The notes under the pieces are model-generated. The model saw only the letters and a program-made list of their open reading frames with translations. It searched no databases and had not been told where the DNA came from. DNA of 64,000 nucleotides, from contig NZ_LT606948.1 in NCBI RefSeq assembly GCF_900095185.1, positions 62,001-126,000 of the forward strand, in the 5' to 3' direction. Positions 56,983-64,000 of the stretch are shown in pieces (position 1 is the first letter of the stretch; each line of letters starts with the position of its first letter). This stretch comes from Polynucleobacter necessarius (lineage in GTDB: Bacteria; Pseudomonadota; Gammaproteobacteria; Burkholderiales; Burkholderiaceae). Position numbers and translations under genes: made by a program.

Positions 56983-57597
56983 TTGAAGCCAGATCTGAGC
57001 AGGCTAAGTATTACAAACAGCATTGTCACATTGAGTAACACCATGCTGACTACTGAGTTCCTATTGCGAGATCAGTATGCGAAATATGGATCTTGGTTAA
57101 AAACCCAAGATCCACAAACTTTACACAACCACTTCGGTTACTCAATGAGCAAAAGAGCAATTGATGCCTTGGTAAAAACATTTATTCAAAATCTGAGAAA
57201 CAATCATTTCTTGGTCGCTAAGATTGATGGCAAGTGGGCGGGAACTATGCATATTGCTTCGCGCGGCACTGAAGTGGAGTTTGGTGTAATCGTGAGCCCC
57301 AAATATCGCAAACAAGGCACTGCCATCACGATGATGGATGAAGCAATAACTTGGGCTCGTAATCGTCATTACAAAGATTTATTCATACATTGTATTAGCT
57401 GGTGGAATCGTCCCATCCAACGACGCTACGAAAAACATGGTTTAGTGCCGCGCAATATGATGAGCGACTCAGAGGCAAATCTTCAGCTTGATCCCCCAAA
57501 TTGGGGCACCCTCTTTAAAGAACAGATGGCAATCGCTAAGCACAACTGGCTCCTCATGCTCCCTTGTGCAAAGCCGCACTGTTTAATCGGAAGATAG
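56983..57597 (+). CDS. GNAT-family N-acetyltransferase
   Basis: A 204-residue protein with a GNAT core: FLVAKIDGKWAGTMHIA, EVEFGVIVSPKYRKQGTAITMMDEAITWA (acetyl-CoA-binding region, YRKQGTA for the usual R/Q-x-x-G-x-G/A) and a C-terminal RYEKHGLVPRN. It starts with TTG at 56983; an internal ATG at 57043 is an alternative but would trim the N-terminal strand. The substrate is unknown. It lies 3 bases before the thioesterase gene. Confidence 0.75.
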   Translation: MKPDLSRLSITNSIVTLSNTMLTTEFLLRDQYAKYGSWLKTQDPQTLHNHFGYSMSKRAIDALVKTFIQNLRNNHFLVAKIDGKWAGTMHIASRGTEVEFGVIVSPKYRKQGTAITMMDEAITWARNRHYKDLFIHCISWWNRPIQRRYEKHGLVPRNMMSDSEANLQLDPPNWGTLFKEQMAIAKHNWLLMLPCAKPHCLIGR

Positions 57598-57600
57598 AAT

Positions 57601-58020
57601 ATGGACTACTCAAATGCCCCATTAACGATGACGGTTTTAATGACGCCTGATAAGGCTAACTTTACCGGCAATGTGCATGGCGGCGACTTACTTAAGCTAC
57701 TTGATCAAGTGGCATACACTTGTTCCAGTCGCTATGCAGGTAAGCAAGTAGTCACCCTTAGCGTAAATCAGGTTACTTTTAGACAGTCCATTCATGTAGG
57801 TGAATTACTCACTTGTTATGCTTCGATCAATTACACGGCCAATACTTCTATGGAAATTGGCATAAAAGTTATTGCAGAAAACATTCAATCGCAGATTAAG
57901 CGCCATGTAAATAGTTGCTTTTTTACGATGGTAGCAATTGGTCAAGATGGTAAGCCATCCTGCGTACCCACACTTACCCCAAGAACACCTGAGGAGTTAC
58001 GTCGTCACAGAGGGGTCTAA
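57601..58020 (+). CDS. Acyl-CoA thioesterase, hotdog fold (YciA/BFIT type)
   Basis: A 139-residue single-hotdog protein: LTMTVLMTPDKANFTGNVHGGDLLKLLDQVAY (GNVHGG with the catalytic Asp), VTLSVNQVTFRQSIHVGELLTCYA and NTSMEIGIKVIAEN. It hydrolyses acyl-CoA thioesters in the cytoplasm. Intact and probably co-transcribed with the upstream acetyltransferase. Confidence 0.9.
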   Translation: MDYSNAPLTMTVLMTPDKANFTGNVHGGDLLKLLDQVAYTCSSRYAGKQVVTLSVNQVTFRQSIHVGELLTCYASINYTANTSMEIGIKVIAENIQSQIKRHVNSCFFTMVAIGQDGKPSCVPTLTPRTPEELRRHRGV

Positions 58021-58155
58021 TTATGCAGAAAAATGCGTCGTCGGTATGAGGATGTGGCATTGAGTATCAGAAACTCTAAAGCAATAAATGTCACTGAAAG
58101 CAAGTCGCCTTCAACATCAAATCTAGCTTTGATCAAAAATTCGCATCAATATTGA

Positions 58156-58161
58156 TATAAT
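58156..58161 (+). promoter_or_regulatory. -10 box before the manganese riboswitch
   Basis: TATAAT directly before the riboswitch. A TTGATC at 58129 is too far (21 bases) to be a normal -35. Confidence 0.5.
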
Positions 58162-58163
58162 CC

Positions 58164-58276
58164 ATTGGTCACTAGGGAGTAGCCTCACTTCTTTTTAGAA
58201 GCCGGCTTACATCAACATACTTGAGCCTTCGGCTTATGGTGTAAGCGGTTTCATACTTGACAAGACTTTTGACTAC
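58164..58276 (+). promoter_or_regulatory. yybP-ykoY manganese riboswitch
   Basis: Conserved elements in order are CTAGGGAGTAGCC, a stem, ACATCAACATACTT (the CAxCATACT-type loop), a CTTCGG-capped stem (GCCTTCGGC), GTAAGC, CATACTTGACAAGAC. The closing helix can be TGGTCA (58166-58171) with TGACTA (58270-58275). This RNA senses Mn2+ and controls Mn exporters. The gene behind it encodes a GDT1/UPF0016 transporter, a standard partner. The expression platform between 58271 and 58343 has two overlapping alternative helices next to the ribosome-binding site. Confidence 0.88.
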
Positions 58277-58343
58277 AAACACTTACTTAGGCTGTGGGTG
58301 CTTTGTAGTCATTTGTTTATATCACAGCCTAGAGGACTATCAA

Positions 58344-58916
58344 ATGGATTCATTATTAATTTCCACTGGCGTTGTGGCTCTTGCTGAAATGGGTGACAAA
58401 ACCCAACTGCTGGCATTCTTCCTTGCGGCGCGCTTTAAAAAACCTATTTCCATCATTTTAGGCATTCTTGCTGCAACCATCATCAATCATGGCTTGGCTA
58501 GTGCTCTGGGTGCGTGGATTACCTCCATGGTCAATCCTGAGGTATTACGTTGGATTCTAGGTGTGTCATTTATTGGCATGGCGATTTGGGCATTAATACC
58601 CGACAAGATTGAAGAAGAAGAGACTCAAGTAGCTAAACACCTTGGCGTATTTGGCGCTACGTTTATTACTTTTTTCTTCGCTGAAATGGGAGATAAGACT
58701 CAATTGGCTACCATCGCCCTGGCGGCTCACTACGCAGCCCCATTGGCGGTGGTTATGGGAACTACATTAGGCATGTTGATTGCTGATGTGCCAGCGGTAT
58801 TTGTTGGCAATCAGTTTGCCGCAAAAATTCCGATGAAGCTCATTCACTCCATTGCCGCAGCAATTTTTGCGATTATGGGTGTGCTGACATTACTTGAAGT
58901 AGATAAGTTGTTTTAA
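58344..58916 (+). CDS. GDT1/UPF0016 (TMEM165) family Mn2+ exporter
   Basis: A 190-residue protein with six membrane helices and the duplicated family motif ALAEMGDKTQLLAF (residues ~12-25) and FAEMGDKTQLATIAL (~115-129), which forms the cation site. Family members export Mn2+ (MneA/MntX-like) or exchange Ca2+/Mn2+ and H+. I chose the ATG at 58344 (MDSLLISTGV) preceded by AGAGGA; the longer frame would run through the riboswitch. Regulation by Mn2+ through the leader is likely. Followed after 9 bases by a DUF3147 gene. Confidence 0.92.
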   Translation: MDSLLISTGVVALAEMGDKTQLLAFFLAARFKKPISIILGILAATIINHGLASALGAWITSMVNPEVLRWILGVSFIGMAIWALIPDKIEEEETQVAKHLGVFGATFITFFFAEMGDKTQLATIALAAHYAAPLAVVMGTTLGMLIADVPAVFVGNQFAAKIPMKLIHSIAAAIFAIMGVLTLLEVDKLF

Positions 58917-58925
58917 GGAGACGTT

Positions 58926-59276
58926 ATGACTTGGATCATTACCAAATATCTTCTTACCGCAGGTATGGTGGTCTTTATCTCTGAAGTTGCCAAGCGAAGC
59001 GATAAGTTGGGTGGCTTTATTGCGGCATTACCGCTAATAACTTTATTTACGCTTACTTGGCTTTATATTGAAAATCAACCAGAAGAGAAAATAGCTAATC
59101 ACGCTTATTACACCTTCTGGTATGTGATCCCAACCCTACCAATGTTTTTACGATTCCCTTGCTTATTGCCAAGGCTAGGATTTTGGATGACGCTGGGGGC
59201 AAGTATTGTTGTAACAGTTTTTTGCTTTGATTTATTTACCCTAATGATGAAAAACTTTGGAGTTGAACTACTGTAG
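58926..59276 (+). CDS. DUF3147 family membrane protein
   Basis: A 116-residue inner-membrane protein with four predicted helices: ITKYLLTAGMVVFISEVA, LGGFIAALPLITLFTLTWLYI, YYTFWYVIPTLPMFL and LGFWMTLGASIVVTVFCF. The SDKLGGFIAALPL segment is the DUF3147 signature. It has AAGGAG at good spacing and follows the Mn exporter at 9 bases, so it is probably under the same riboswitch. Function unknown; a link to metal handling is a guess from position. Confidence 0.85.
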   Translation: MTWIITKYLLTAGMVVFISEVAKRSDKLGGFIAALPLITLFTLTWLYIENQPEEKIANHAYYTFWYVIPTLPMFLRFPCLLPRLGFWMTLGASIVVTVFCFDLFTLMMKNFGVELL

Positions 59277-59296
59277 ACTGAATAGCTGCAAATAAA

Positions 59297-59318
59297 AACC
59301 CACCCGAGGGTGGTTTTT
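59297..59318 (+). terminator. Rho-independent terminator
   Basis: AACCCACCC GA GGGTGGTT followed by TTTT, 20 bases after the DUF3147 stop. Confidence 0.85.
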
Positions 59319-59354
59319 TATTTATTTAATAGCTTTAGCCACTGACAATATTGC

Positions 59355-59645
59355 TTAAGTAGTTTTCATGGCTTTTTCTAGATAAGCGGATAAATGCTCA
59401 TAATACTTTAATGCCTTAGCCGTTGGCGCAACAAACTTCTTGCGGCCATCTACCTTATCTTCATTCAACTTGATGTAACCCATTACGACCAAATTCTTAA
59501 TACGGCCATGAAGCGTTGCCTGTGAGCCACACTCACTCAGCGAAATTAAATCGCCAACCAATAACTCCTTGCCTTGAGTCGCGGCTAAGATAACTTGATT
59601 AAGGAGTTGCTCTTCTATTGAATCTAACTTCTTACCTGGATTCAT
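59355..59645 (-). CDS. Winged-helix regulator-like protein
   Basis: A 96-residue protein, MNPGKKLDSIEEQLLNQVILAATQGKELLVGDLISLSECGSQATLHGRIKNLVVMGYIKL, which reads as a MarR-like winged helix: helix 1-2, a recognition helix around GSQATLHGRIKNL, and a wing EDKVDGRKKFVAPT. The C-terminus LKYYEHLSAYLEKAM may dimerise. Family members occur widely in Betaproteobacteria without assigned targets. Intact. Confidence 0.7.
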   Translation of the reverse strand: MNPGKKLDSIEEQLLNQVILAATQGKELLVGDLISLSECGSQATLHGRIKNLVVMGYIKLNEDKVDGRKKFVAPTAKALKYYEHLSAYLEKAMKTT

Positions 59646-59721
59646 GCGATCTAAGGCATCTAGGCAGATTAAGAAGCGGATATAGGCTGTAGGTTTGATT
59701 TTAAGCTTTCATATGAAAATA

Positions 59722-59744
59722 TTACCCCTTCTTGGAAGGGGTAA
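59722..59744. promoter_or_regulatory. Hairpin or operator upstream of the winged-helix gene
   Basis: TTACCCCTT CTTGG AAGGGGTAA, 9-bp arms, about 80 bases upstream of the regulator's start on the minus strand. No T-run on the plus strand. It may be a terminator for other transcription or a binding site. Confidence 0.4.
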
Positions 59745-59850
59745 ACACCAGTATGCTGGGCATGTTTAAAATCAATAATTATTCCATGCCGTATTGACAG
59801 GCCTCGAGCCAATTTCTCTTTGAAATCCTTCTCAGCACCGCCCTATATAT

Positions 59851-60360
59851 ATGGCGTTCTTTTACTTCAACCAATTTATTACCACCCCGCTTGAACAAGC
59901 CAAGGGTGTTAATTGGATTTTTCTGCCCGCAGGATTGAGAATCTTTCTAACCCTTATATTCGATTACTCAGCCGTCCTAGGCCTAGTAATAGCCTCTGTA
60001 TTGATCAACACAATTGGTTTTTTTGAATACGATCATATTTCTATTATTGGAATTGTGAGCATTTCTGGGTTAGCTCCTCTTCTAGGCCGGCATTTTGTGA
60101 TTCACAATTTAAAAGTTCAATCTGACTTAGGTAATATTGCTATGAAGCAATTCTTGACTGTTATTGTTGCTTACTCATTTCTAAGCTCAGGATTGCACCA
60201 CTTATGGTTTGCGGCTAGAGACCTAGAATCGGGCAGCTGGAATCACTTTGTTGCCATATTCTTTGGCGATGTTGTTGGATCAATACTATTTGCGGCGGTA
60301 ATTAAATACGGAATTGATCTTTTAAAAGGCAAGTTAGGCAGGGATAACTTAATTAAGTAA
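59851..60360 (+). CDS. Integral membrane protein, MASE1-like start
   Basis: A 169-residue protein with four to five membrane helices: GVNWIFLPAGLRIFLTLIFDYSAVLGLVIASVLIN near residues 20-55, then IIGIVSISGLAPLLGRHFVIHNL, QFLTVIVAYSFLSSGLHHLWF and FVAIFFGDVVGSILFAAVIKYGID. The NWIFLPAGLR pattern resembles MASE1 sensory membrane domains, but no output domain is attached. It lacks a good ribosome-binding site at this ATG; an upstream start is possible but short. Confidence 0.6.
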   Translation: MAFFYFNQFITTPLEQAKGVNWIFLPAGLRIFLTLIFDYSAVLGLVIASVLINTIGFFEYDHISIIGIVSISGLAPLLGRHFVIHNLKVQSDLGNIAMKQFLTVIVAYSFLSSGLHHLWFAARDLESGSWNHFVAIFFGDVVGSILFAAVIKYGIDLLKGKLGRDNLIK

Positions 60361-60432
60361 GGCCTTTTTGATTAATACATTATTTAAGATTTAGAGAGAA
60401 TGCCAATAGCTGCAAGGAGCAATACAAGCCTT

Positions 60433-60478
60433 GTCGGTTAACCCGACAAACAAAGTGTCACTTAGCCGGACACTCCAA
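60433..60478. repeat. Composite repeat (B then A)
   Basis: TTGTCGGTTAACCCGACAA followed by GTGTCACTTAGCCGGACAC. Both elements match those at 39183-39225 but in reverse order. Confidence 0.7.
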
Positions 60479-60523
60479 ACTAAAGCTATCGAGACTGCAG
60501 AAATTACGATAGCCCACTTCCTG

Positions 60524-60537
60524 CGCCCGACCCACCA
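60524..60537 (+). repeat. Remnant of tRNA-Lys attachment repeat (distal)
   Basis: CGCCCGACCCACCA matches the last 14 bases of tRNA-Lys exactly. It is followed within 60 bases by AAAATGTGGTGACTGT, similar to the sequence behind the copies at 38964 and 40401. It is the most distant trace of the insertion site in this window. Confidence 0.6.
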
Positions 60538-60683
60538 ACATCAAGAAACCCTCATTAGTAATAGTGGGAGGTTTGACTTTTCAGGTTGGTAAAATGTGGT
60601 GACTGTTCGGTCACAATGGGAATCTTGTCGAACGCTTCGGGTGCGCGGATGGGAAGGCGCTGGGTTGAGACTGATTGGCCGCG

Positions 60684-60733
60684 AGCGTCTCTTAAAAGGA
60701 CGCTTAGGGCGATTTGTCGGGTTACCCGACAAG
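60684..60733. repeat. Diverged palindrome plus B element
   Basis: AGCGTCTCTTAAAAGGACGCT (diverged version of the palindrome at 48779) followed by TTGTCGGGTTACCCGACAA. The two repeat types occur together here. Confidence 0.65.
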
Positions 60734-60795
60734 AAGACGGTTCAAACACCCCCCACCATATCTAGTGAGGGTTTTTGCATACAACGATTCAAATA

Positions 60796-61566
60796 CTACA
60801 AGAACCAACACATTGGTACAGTCACAAATGACGGGAATAAAACCATTAATAAAAGGATGATCAACTCTGCTATCAAGAAAGGCATAACCCCTTTCATTAA
60901 ATCGGACCTTGAAGTTTTTGTTACGCCAGCTACAACATTCAAAACAGTACCTACAGGAGGCGTAATTAATCCAATACTGTTATTAATAATAAATAGCACG
61001 CCAAAGTAGATTGAATCAATGCCTGCCTGCTTCACAACCGGAACCAAAACCGGGGTCAGTATCAGAATTGTTGAAATCATCTCCATTGCTGTGCCCACAA
61101 TCTTGCAAACATCAGCAATATTTGATGATTCATAAATGGTTCACGTAAACCAACAACCTTCGAAGGCAAATCAGCCACAGCAATTAACCAAGCGGAGACC
61201 ATTGCCGCGGCAACCAAAAACATTACAATCGCTGTCGTTTGAGCCACCCTAGAAAACGACTCTAATAACTCACTAAACCTTAACTCGCAATAAATAACAG
61301 CGGCTACAAATATGGCGTATATCGCAGTAACTACGGAGGCCGCTGTTGGTGTAAAAACTCCAAGTGTGAAGCCAAAAATAATGATCAATGGGAGCATCAA
61401 AGCCCAAAATCCATCGATCAATGATCTTGCTACTTCACCAAACGGAATCTTAGGCGGATGTTGAATATTCTCTTTCCGAACAAGCCACCACCAAGTAAGT
61501 CACAATAAAAGACCCGCCAGCAACCCAAGGAAAATTCCAGCCAAGAATAACTTAGTGCTAGCAAGG
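60796..61566 (-). pseudogene. TRAP transporter large permease (DctM), N-truncated and frameshifted
   Basis: The minus strand from 61566 reads STKLFLAGIFLGLLAGLLL, a stop, then LIDGFWALMLPLIIIFGFTLGVFTPTAASVVTAIYAIFV (the DctM signature GxFTPTEA region), RVAQTTAIVMFLVAAAMVSAWL. After a frameshift near 61090 it reads ILILTPVLVPVVKQAGIDSIYFGVLFIINNSIGLITPPVGTVL. TRAP transporters import organic acids with a periplasmic binding protein. The first ~140 residues are gone. It is fused head to head with a LysR remnant at about 61560. Confidence 0.87.
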
Positions 61567-62127
61567 TTTATTAAAGCAAATCCTACTATTTCTATAAGAT
61601 TAACGTCTGGACCTGAAGCAATTGATTTAACACGCAATCGAAAAATTGATATCGCTATTTCACACCAAGCTACTTTAGGAAGCGCAGGCGTAATCCACAC
61701 ACCACTTGGTCACGAAGATATTCTGCCCATGTGCTCACCTAAAATTCTCAATGCGAAGAATTCGGCAAGGTTATAAATTTCCCAACTGACATTAATTGAC
61801 TCCTCTATCAATCAAATGACATGGAATAAATGGTTTGAAATTAACAAGCTAGTACAAAGTAGTCAGCCTAGACTATCATTTGATAGAGCTGCCTTATCCA
61901 TTTCAGCGGCTGTAGATGGCCTTGGGGTGGTACTTGAGAGTAGTTGCTTAGCTGAACCCGAGCTATTAAAGGGTGAGCTGGTTAAAATTGGAGCCAATCA
62001 ATTTAAAAGAATTAAGGAAGAAACACGCTTTCACTCCTATCGGAGTGGTGAAAAATCAAATAAAAAAATTAAATTATTTGGGGAGTGGTTACTGAATGAG
62101 ATGCGATCCAACTCTAAAACTACTTAA
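61560..62127 (+). pseudogene. LysR-family (GcvA-like) effector domain remnant
   Basis: Begins inside the protein: ARFIKANPTISIRLTSGPEAIDL, RKIDIAISHQATLGSAGVIHTPLGHEDILPMCSPK, a stop near 61775, then MTWNKWFEI, RLSFDRAALSISAAVDGLGVVLESSCLAEPEL and FGEWLLNEM. The order matches the effector domain of GcvA-type LysR regulators. The helix-turn-helix is absent. Divergent LysR-TRAP pairs are common, and here both lost their 5' ends in what looks like one deletion. Confidence 0.8.
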
Positions 62128-63059
62128 TCAAGGGCGCTGGACTGAATTTGGCTCTCTAACAATTTAACCATCGCGCAAACAGATAACTTACATAGCATCT
62201 CTATTCCATAACGCTTACCGAGCGCAACGATATATCCGTTCCAATAGTTTATTTCCGTCTCTCTGCCCTTACCCAGATCTTGTGCTGTAGAGGAAATTTG
62301 AGTAGCCATAGTCTTAGCAATTGACTCATTGGCTTCTCTTGCCTCGCACTCACTAATACCCACACCTTCCTTATGAGCAATTAAAAGAAATTCTTTAGTA
62401 ATTTGATCAATTAAATTCCTAACCTCCAGAAATGCGACCATGTCGCCATTGGAAATGCCTCCAATTGCTGAAATTCCATTATAAGAACAGTTAACCAGAA
62501 ACTTAAGCCACATCTGCTTTTTGATATCTTGAGCGATAGCGCAAGGAATCCCGGCTTCAGTAAATAATTGCCTAATCGTAGCGAAGATCTTTAAATCTTG
62601 ATCTGTCATGGCATCAATAGATGCCGAGCACGAGTTTACCCCTTCCGTGATGCTTCACGGTTCGATATCCATTCATTCCAGCAGCAACATATACAACTGC
62701 TGGATAAAAAGTTTTTGCCATCGGTACGATGGATACGCCATTTTGCAAACTTAAAATCACAGTATCGAATGGCAAAATTGAAGCGATCGATCGAATAACT
62801 GGCTCTGTGTCTGGTGACTTAACACTTAACAAAACTAAGTTAGCATCAGCTATTAATGAGATGTCGCTACTCGCTTTTAAATGCACTACATCTTAAAAAC
62901 GCTGGCAATCAAGTTCAAGCCTAAATTCATTAATCGCCTGAGCTCTATCGGGACGAACGATAAGCGTGACATCACAAGACCCGCACGAGCCAAGATACCT
63001 ACAAAGAAGCACACTACGGCACCTGCACCCAATACATAGATTTTTTTAAGTGATTTCAT
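62124..63059 (-). pseudogene. panE: 2-dehydropantoate 2-reductase family (PanE/ApbA), broken
   Basis: From an ATG at 63059: MKSLKKIYVLGAGAVVCFFVG, where two of the Rossmann glycines (G-x-G-x-x-G) appear to be Val. Frames then change at about 62990, 62886 and 62612: LKASSDISLIADANLVLLSVKSPDTEPVI, LSLQNGVSIVPM, AAGMNGYRTVKHHGRG, then QMWLKFLVNCSYNGISAIGGIS (catalytic Lys region) and LGKGRETEINYWNGYIVALG, which are family signatures. It reduces ketopantoate in pantothenate synthesis, or a related acid; the neighbouring TRAP/LysR pair suggests it could be a paralogue. Confidence 0.85.
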
Positions 63060-63303
63060 CTCAAGCTGGCGGTCACAATACTTCATTTGATCACAAACAA
63101 TAAAAAGTTAAGCGCTTGATCAAGTGGATATCCACAGAAAAACAGCTTAAGTGGGCAAAGAGCGGACCAAATGCTTTAAAAAAACAAGGCGTTCACTAAT
63201 TATTGATTTGTTTGATTATTTAATTCACTTTAATTCCTTGGACTGATAACAGATATCGGTTCAGAATCTCTCCATCGCCATTAATAAACGAAAGAATCGA
63301 GAA

Positions 63304-63411
63304 ATGAAGAACCATTTCAACGTATCTGAGAGCTTGTACTTTCTCAATCATGAGTTTGCAAAAGACTTGACAAAATTCTTCAGCAATATCATCAATGGAG
63401 GCAAGCCATGA
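63304..63411 (+). CDS. Small hypothetical peptide (35 aa)
   Basis: MKNHFNVSESLYFLNHEFAK... ends in INGGKP. Its stop overlaps the next small start (ATGA). No family recognised and no strong ribosome-binding site. It may be real or a remnant. Confidence 0.3.
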   Translation: MKNHFNVSESLYFLNHEFAKDLTKFFSNIINGGKP

Positions 63412-63527
63412 TCATCGATGCCTTGAGAAAAACAGAACCTACTCGATTGATTATCGGCGACGCCATTGATGTTGCTGGAATCGCCATTTGCACCACCCAA
63501 TACTTACACAGTCATCATATTTTTTAA
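63408..63527 (+). CDS. Small hypothetical peptide (39 aa)
   Basis: MIIDALRKTEPTRLIIGDA... IAICTTQYL... Preceded by GGAGG at good spacing inside the upstream frame and overlapping its stop by 4 bases, the pattern of translational coupling. Could also be the tail of a decayed larger gene. No family recognised. Confidence 0.35.
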   Translation: MIIDALRKTEPTRLIIGDAIDVAGIAICTTQYLHSHHIF

Positions 63528-63543
63528 TTCGAGGAGTAATACC

Positions 63544-63910
63544 ATGAACACACTTGAAAAAGTAATGTAAACAGCCCATACTCACACCACTGGCGGTAGG
63601 AATGGGTGGCACCAGTATAGCAACCAATCCTGAACAACTCTTTGCCGCTGGATATTCAGCTTGCTTTATGGGAGCACTCAAGCATGTTGCTGGACTAAAA
63701 AAGGTTAAGGTGCCTGATGATGCTTCTATCGCTGCTGGTGTTGACATTGGTCCAATTCCACAAGGATTTGGTATCGCTGTCAAATCGGCCATAGCCTTAC
63801 CCGACTTAGAAAAATCAGTTGCTAAGGATTTAGTGGATACAGCTCATCAGGTTTGTCCTTATTCCAACGCAACTCGTGGAAACATTGAAGTTGATCTCTC
63901 ACTGGTTTAA
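63544..63910 (+). pseudogene. ohr: Organic hydroperoxide resistance protein Ohr, internal deletion
   Basis: MNTLEKVM, a TAA, then TAHTHTTGGRNG in frame; the segment that should follow (about 30 residues, with the conserved Arg) is missing. In another frame NPEQLFAAGYSACFMGALKHVA (peroxidatic Cys) and SIAAGVDIGPIPQGFGIAV lead to DTAHQVCPYSNATRGNIEVDLSLV (second Cys). Ohr reduces organic peroxides with lipoylated partners in the cytoplasm. Stop, deletion and frameshift make it inactive. Confidence 0.87.
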
Positions 63911-63925
63911 TCAACTCAGTAAAAG

Positions 63926-63952
63926 AAGTGCCCTACATAAAATAGGGCACTT
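63926..63952. terminator. Hairpin after ohr
   Basis: AAGTGCCCTA and TAGGGCACTT, 10-bp perfect arms with a 7-base loop. Followed by GTTG, so no clear U-run; still likely a transcription end or bidirectional hairpin. Confidence 0.6.
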
Positions 63953-64000
63953 GTTGATAGCTTAGGATATTTGACCGAGCAAGATTGCCAATCTAGTAAT

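Noticed and set aside
60541..61009. Frames of 63-137 codons around 60541-61009 on both strands
   Set aside because: They cross repeat modules and the DctM remnant and show no consistent protein signal.

Overview
The window looks like a Polynucleobacter chromosome (Burkholderiaceae, Betaproteobacteria). The protein sequences, the yebC-purD-hemF-nadD-rsfS-rlmH-maf-rng gene order, the lptF-lptG-cysB neighbourhood and the moderate GC content all fit that genus. Many genes are broken by indels, nonsense codons and internal deletions while essential genes beside them stay intact. This suggests a reducing, host-associated lineage such as endosymbiotic P. necessarius. That assignment is an inference; some single-base frameshifts in homopolymers could be assembly errors.

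Positions 1-33541 are the conserved core: the 3' end of metG, scpA, lgt-holC-pepA, lptF-lptG, cysB, tRNA-Leu(CAA), yebC, purD, hemF, rsfS, rlmH, maf, rng, a lipopolysaccharide block (msbA and three glycosyltransferases), dnaE, gluQ, queG, tsaE, a Tat-exported amidase and tRNA-Lys(TTT). Dead genes lie among them: panC, nadD, malonyl-CoA decarboxylase, a LysR regulator, an RhlE-type helicase, a glyoxylate aminotransferase and an AzlC-type transporter.

Positions 33492-60537 are a stack of accessory segments behind tRNA-Lys. The 50-bp 3' end of this tRNA recurs as an exact copy at 38964, as diverged copies at 40401 and 43959, and as short remnants at 42403 and 60524. Several copies are followed by related downstream sequence. 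The first segment (33542-39013) is a recognisable integrative element with a broken tyrosine integrase, an excisionase-like protein, a DUF1376-like gene and an O-acyltransferase. Later segments hold remains of a bicarbonate transporter with its LysR regulator, a Tat sulfatase, Hsp20, an AAA/TOPRIM ATPase, CoiA, a MmeI-like DNA methyltransferase and two more integrases. Inverted-repeat modules lie between them. From about 54900 intact genes return: a CDGSH protein, a MarR regulator, an acetyltransferase, a thioesterase, and a manganese-exporter gene preceded by a good yybP-ykoY riboswitch.

Positions 60538-64000 are again decayed: a TRAP permease fused head to head with a LysR remnant, a ketopantoate reductase and Ohr. 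The intact genes serve envelope assembly, translation, RNA processing and replication. The lost ones are mainly catabolic, uptake, defence and cofactor genes (pantothenate, NAD), as expected when a host or a rich environment supplies these needs.
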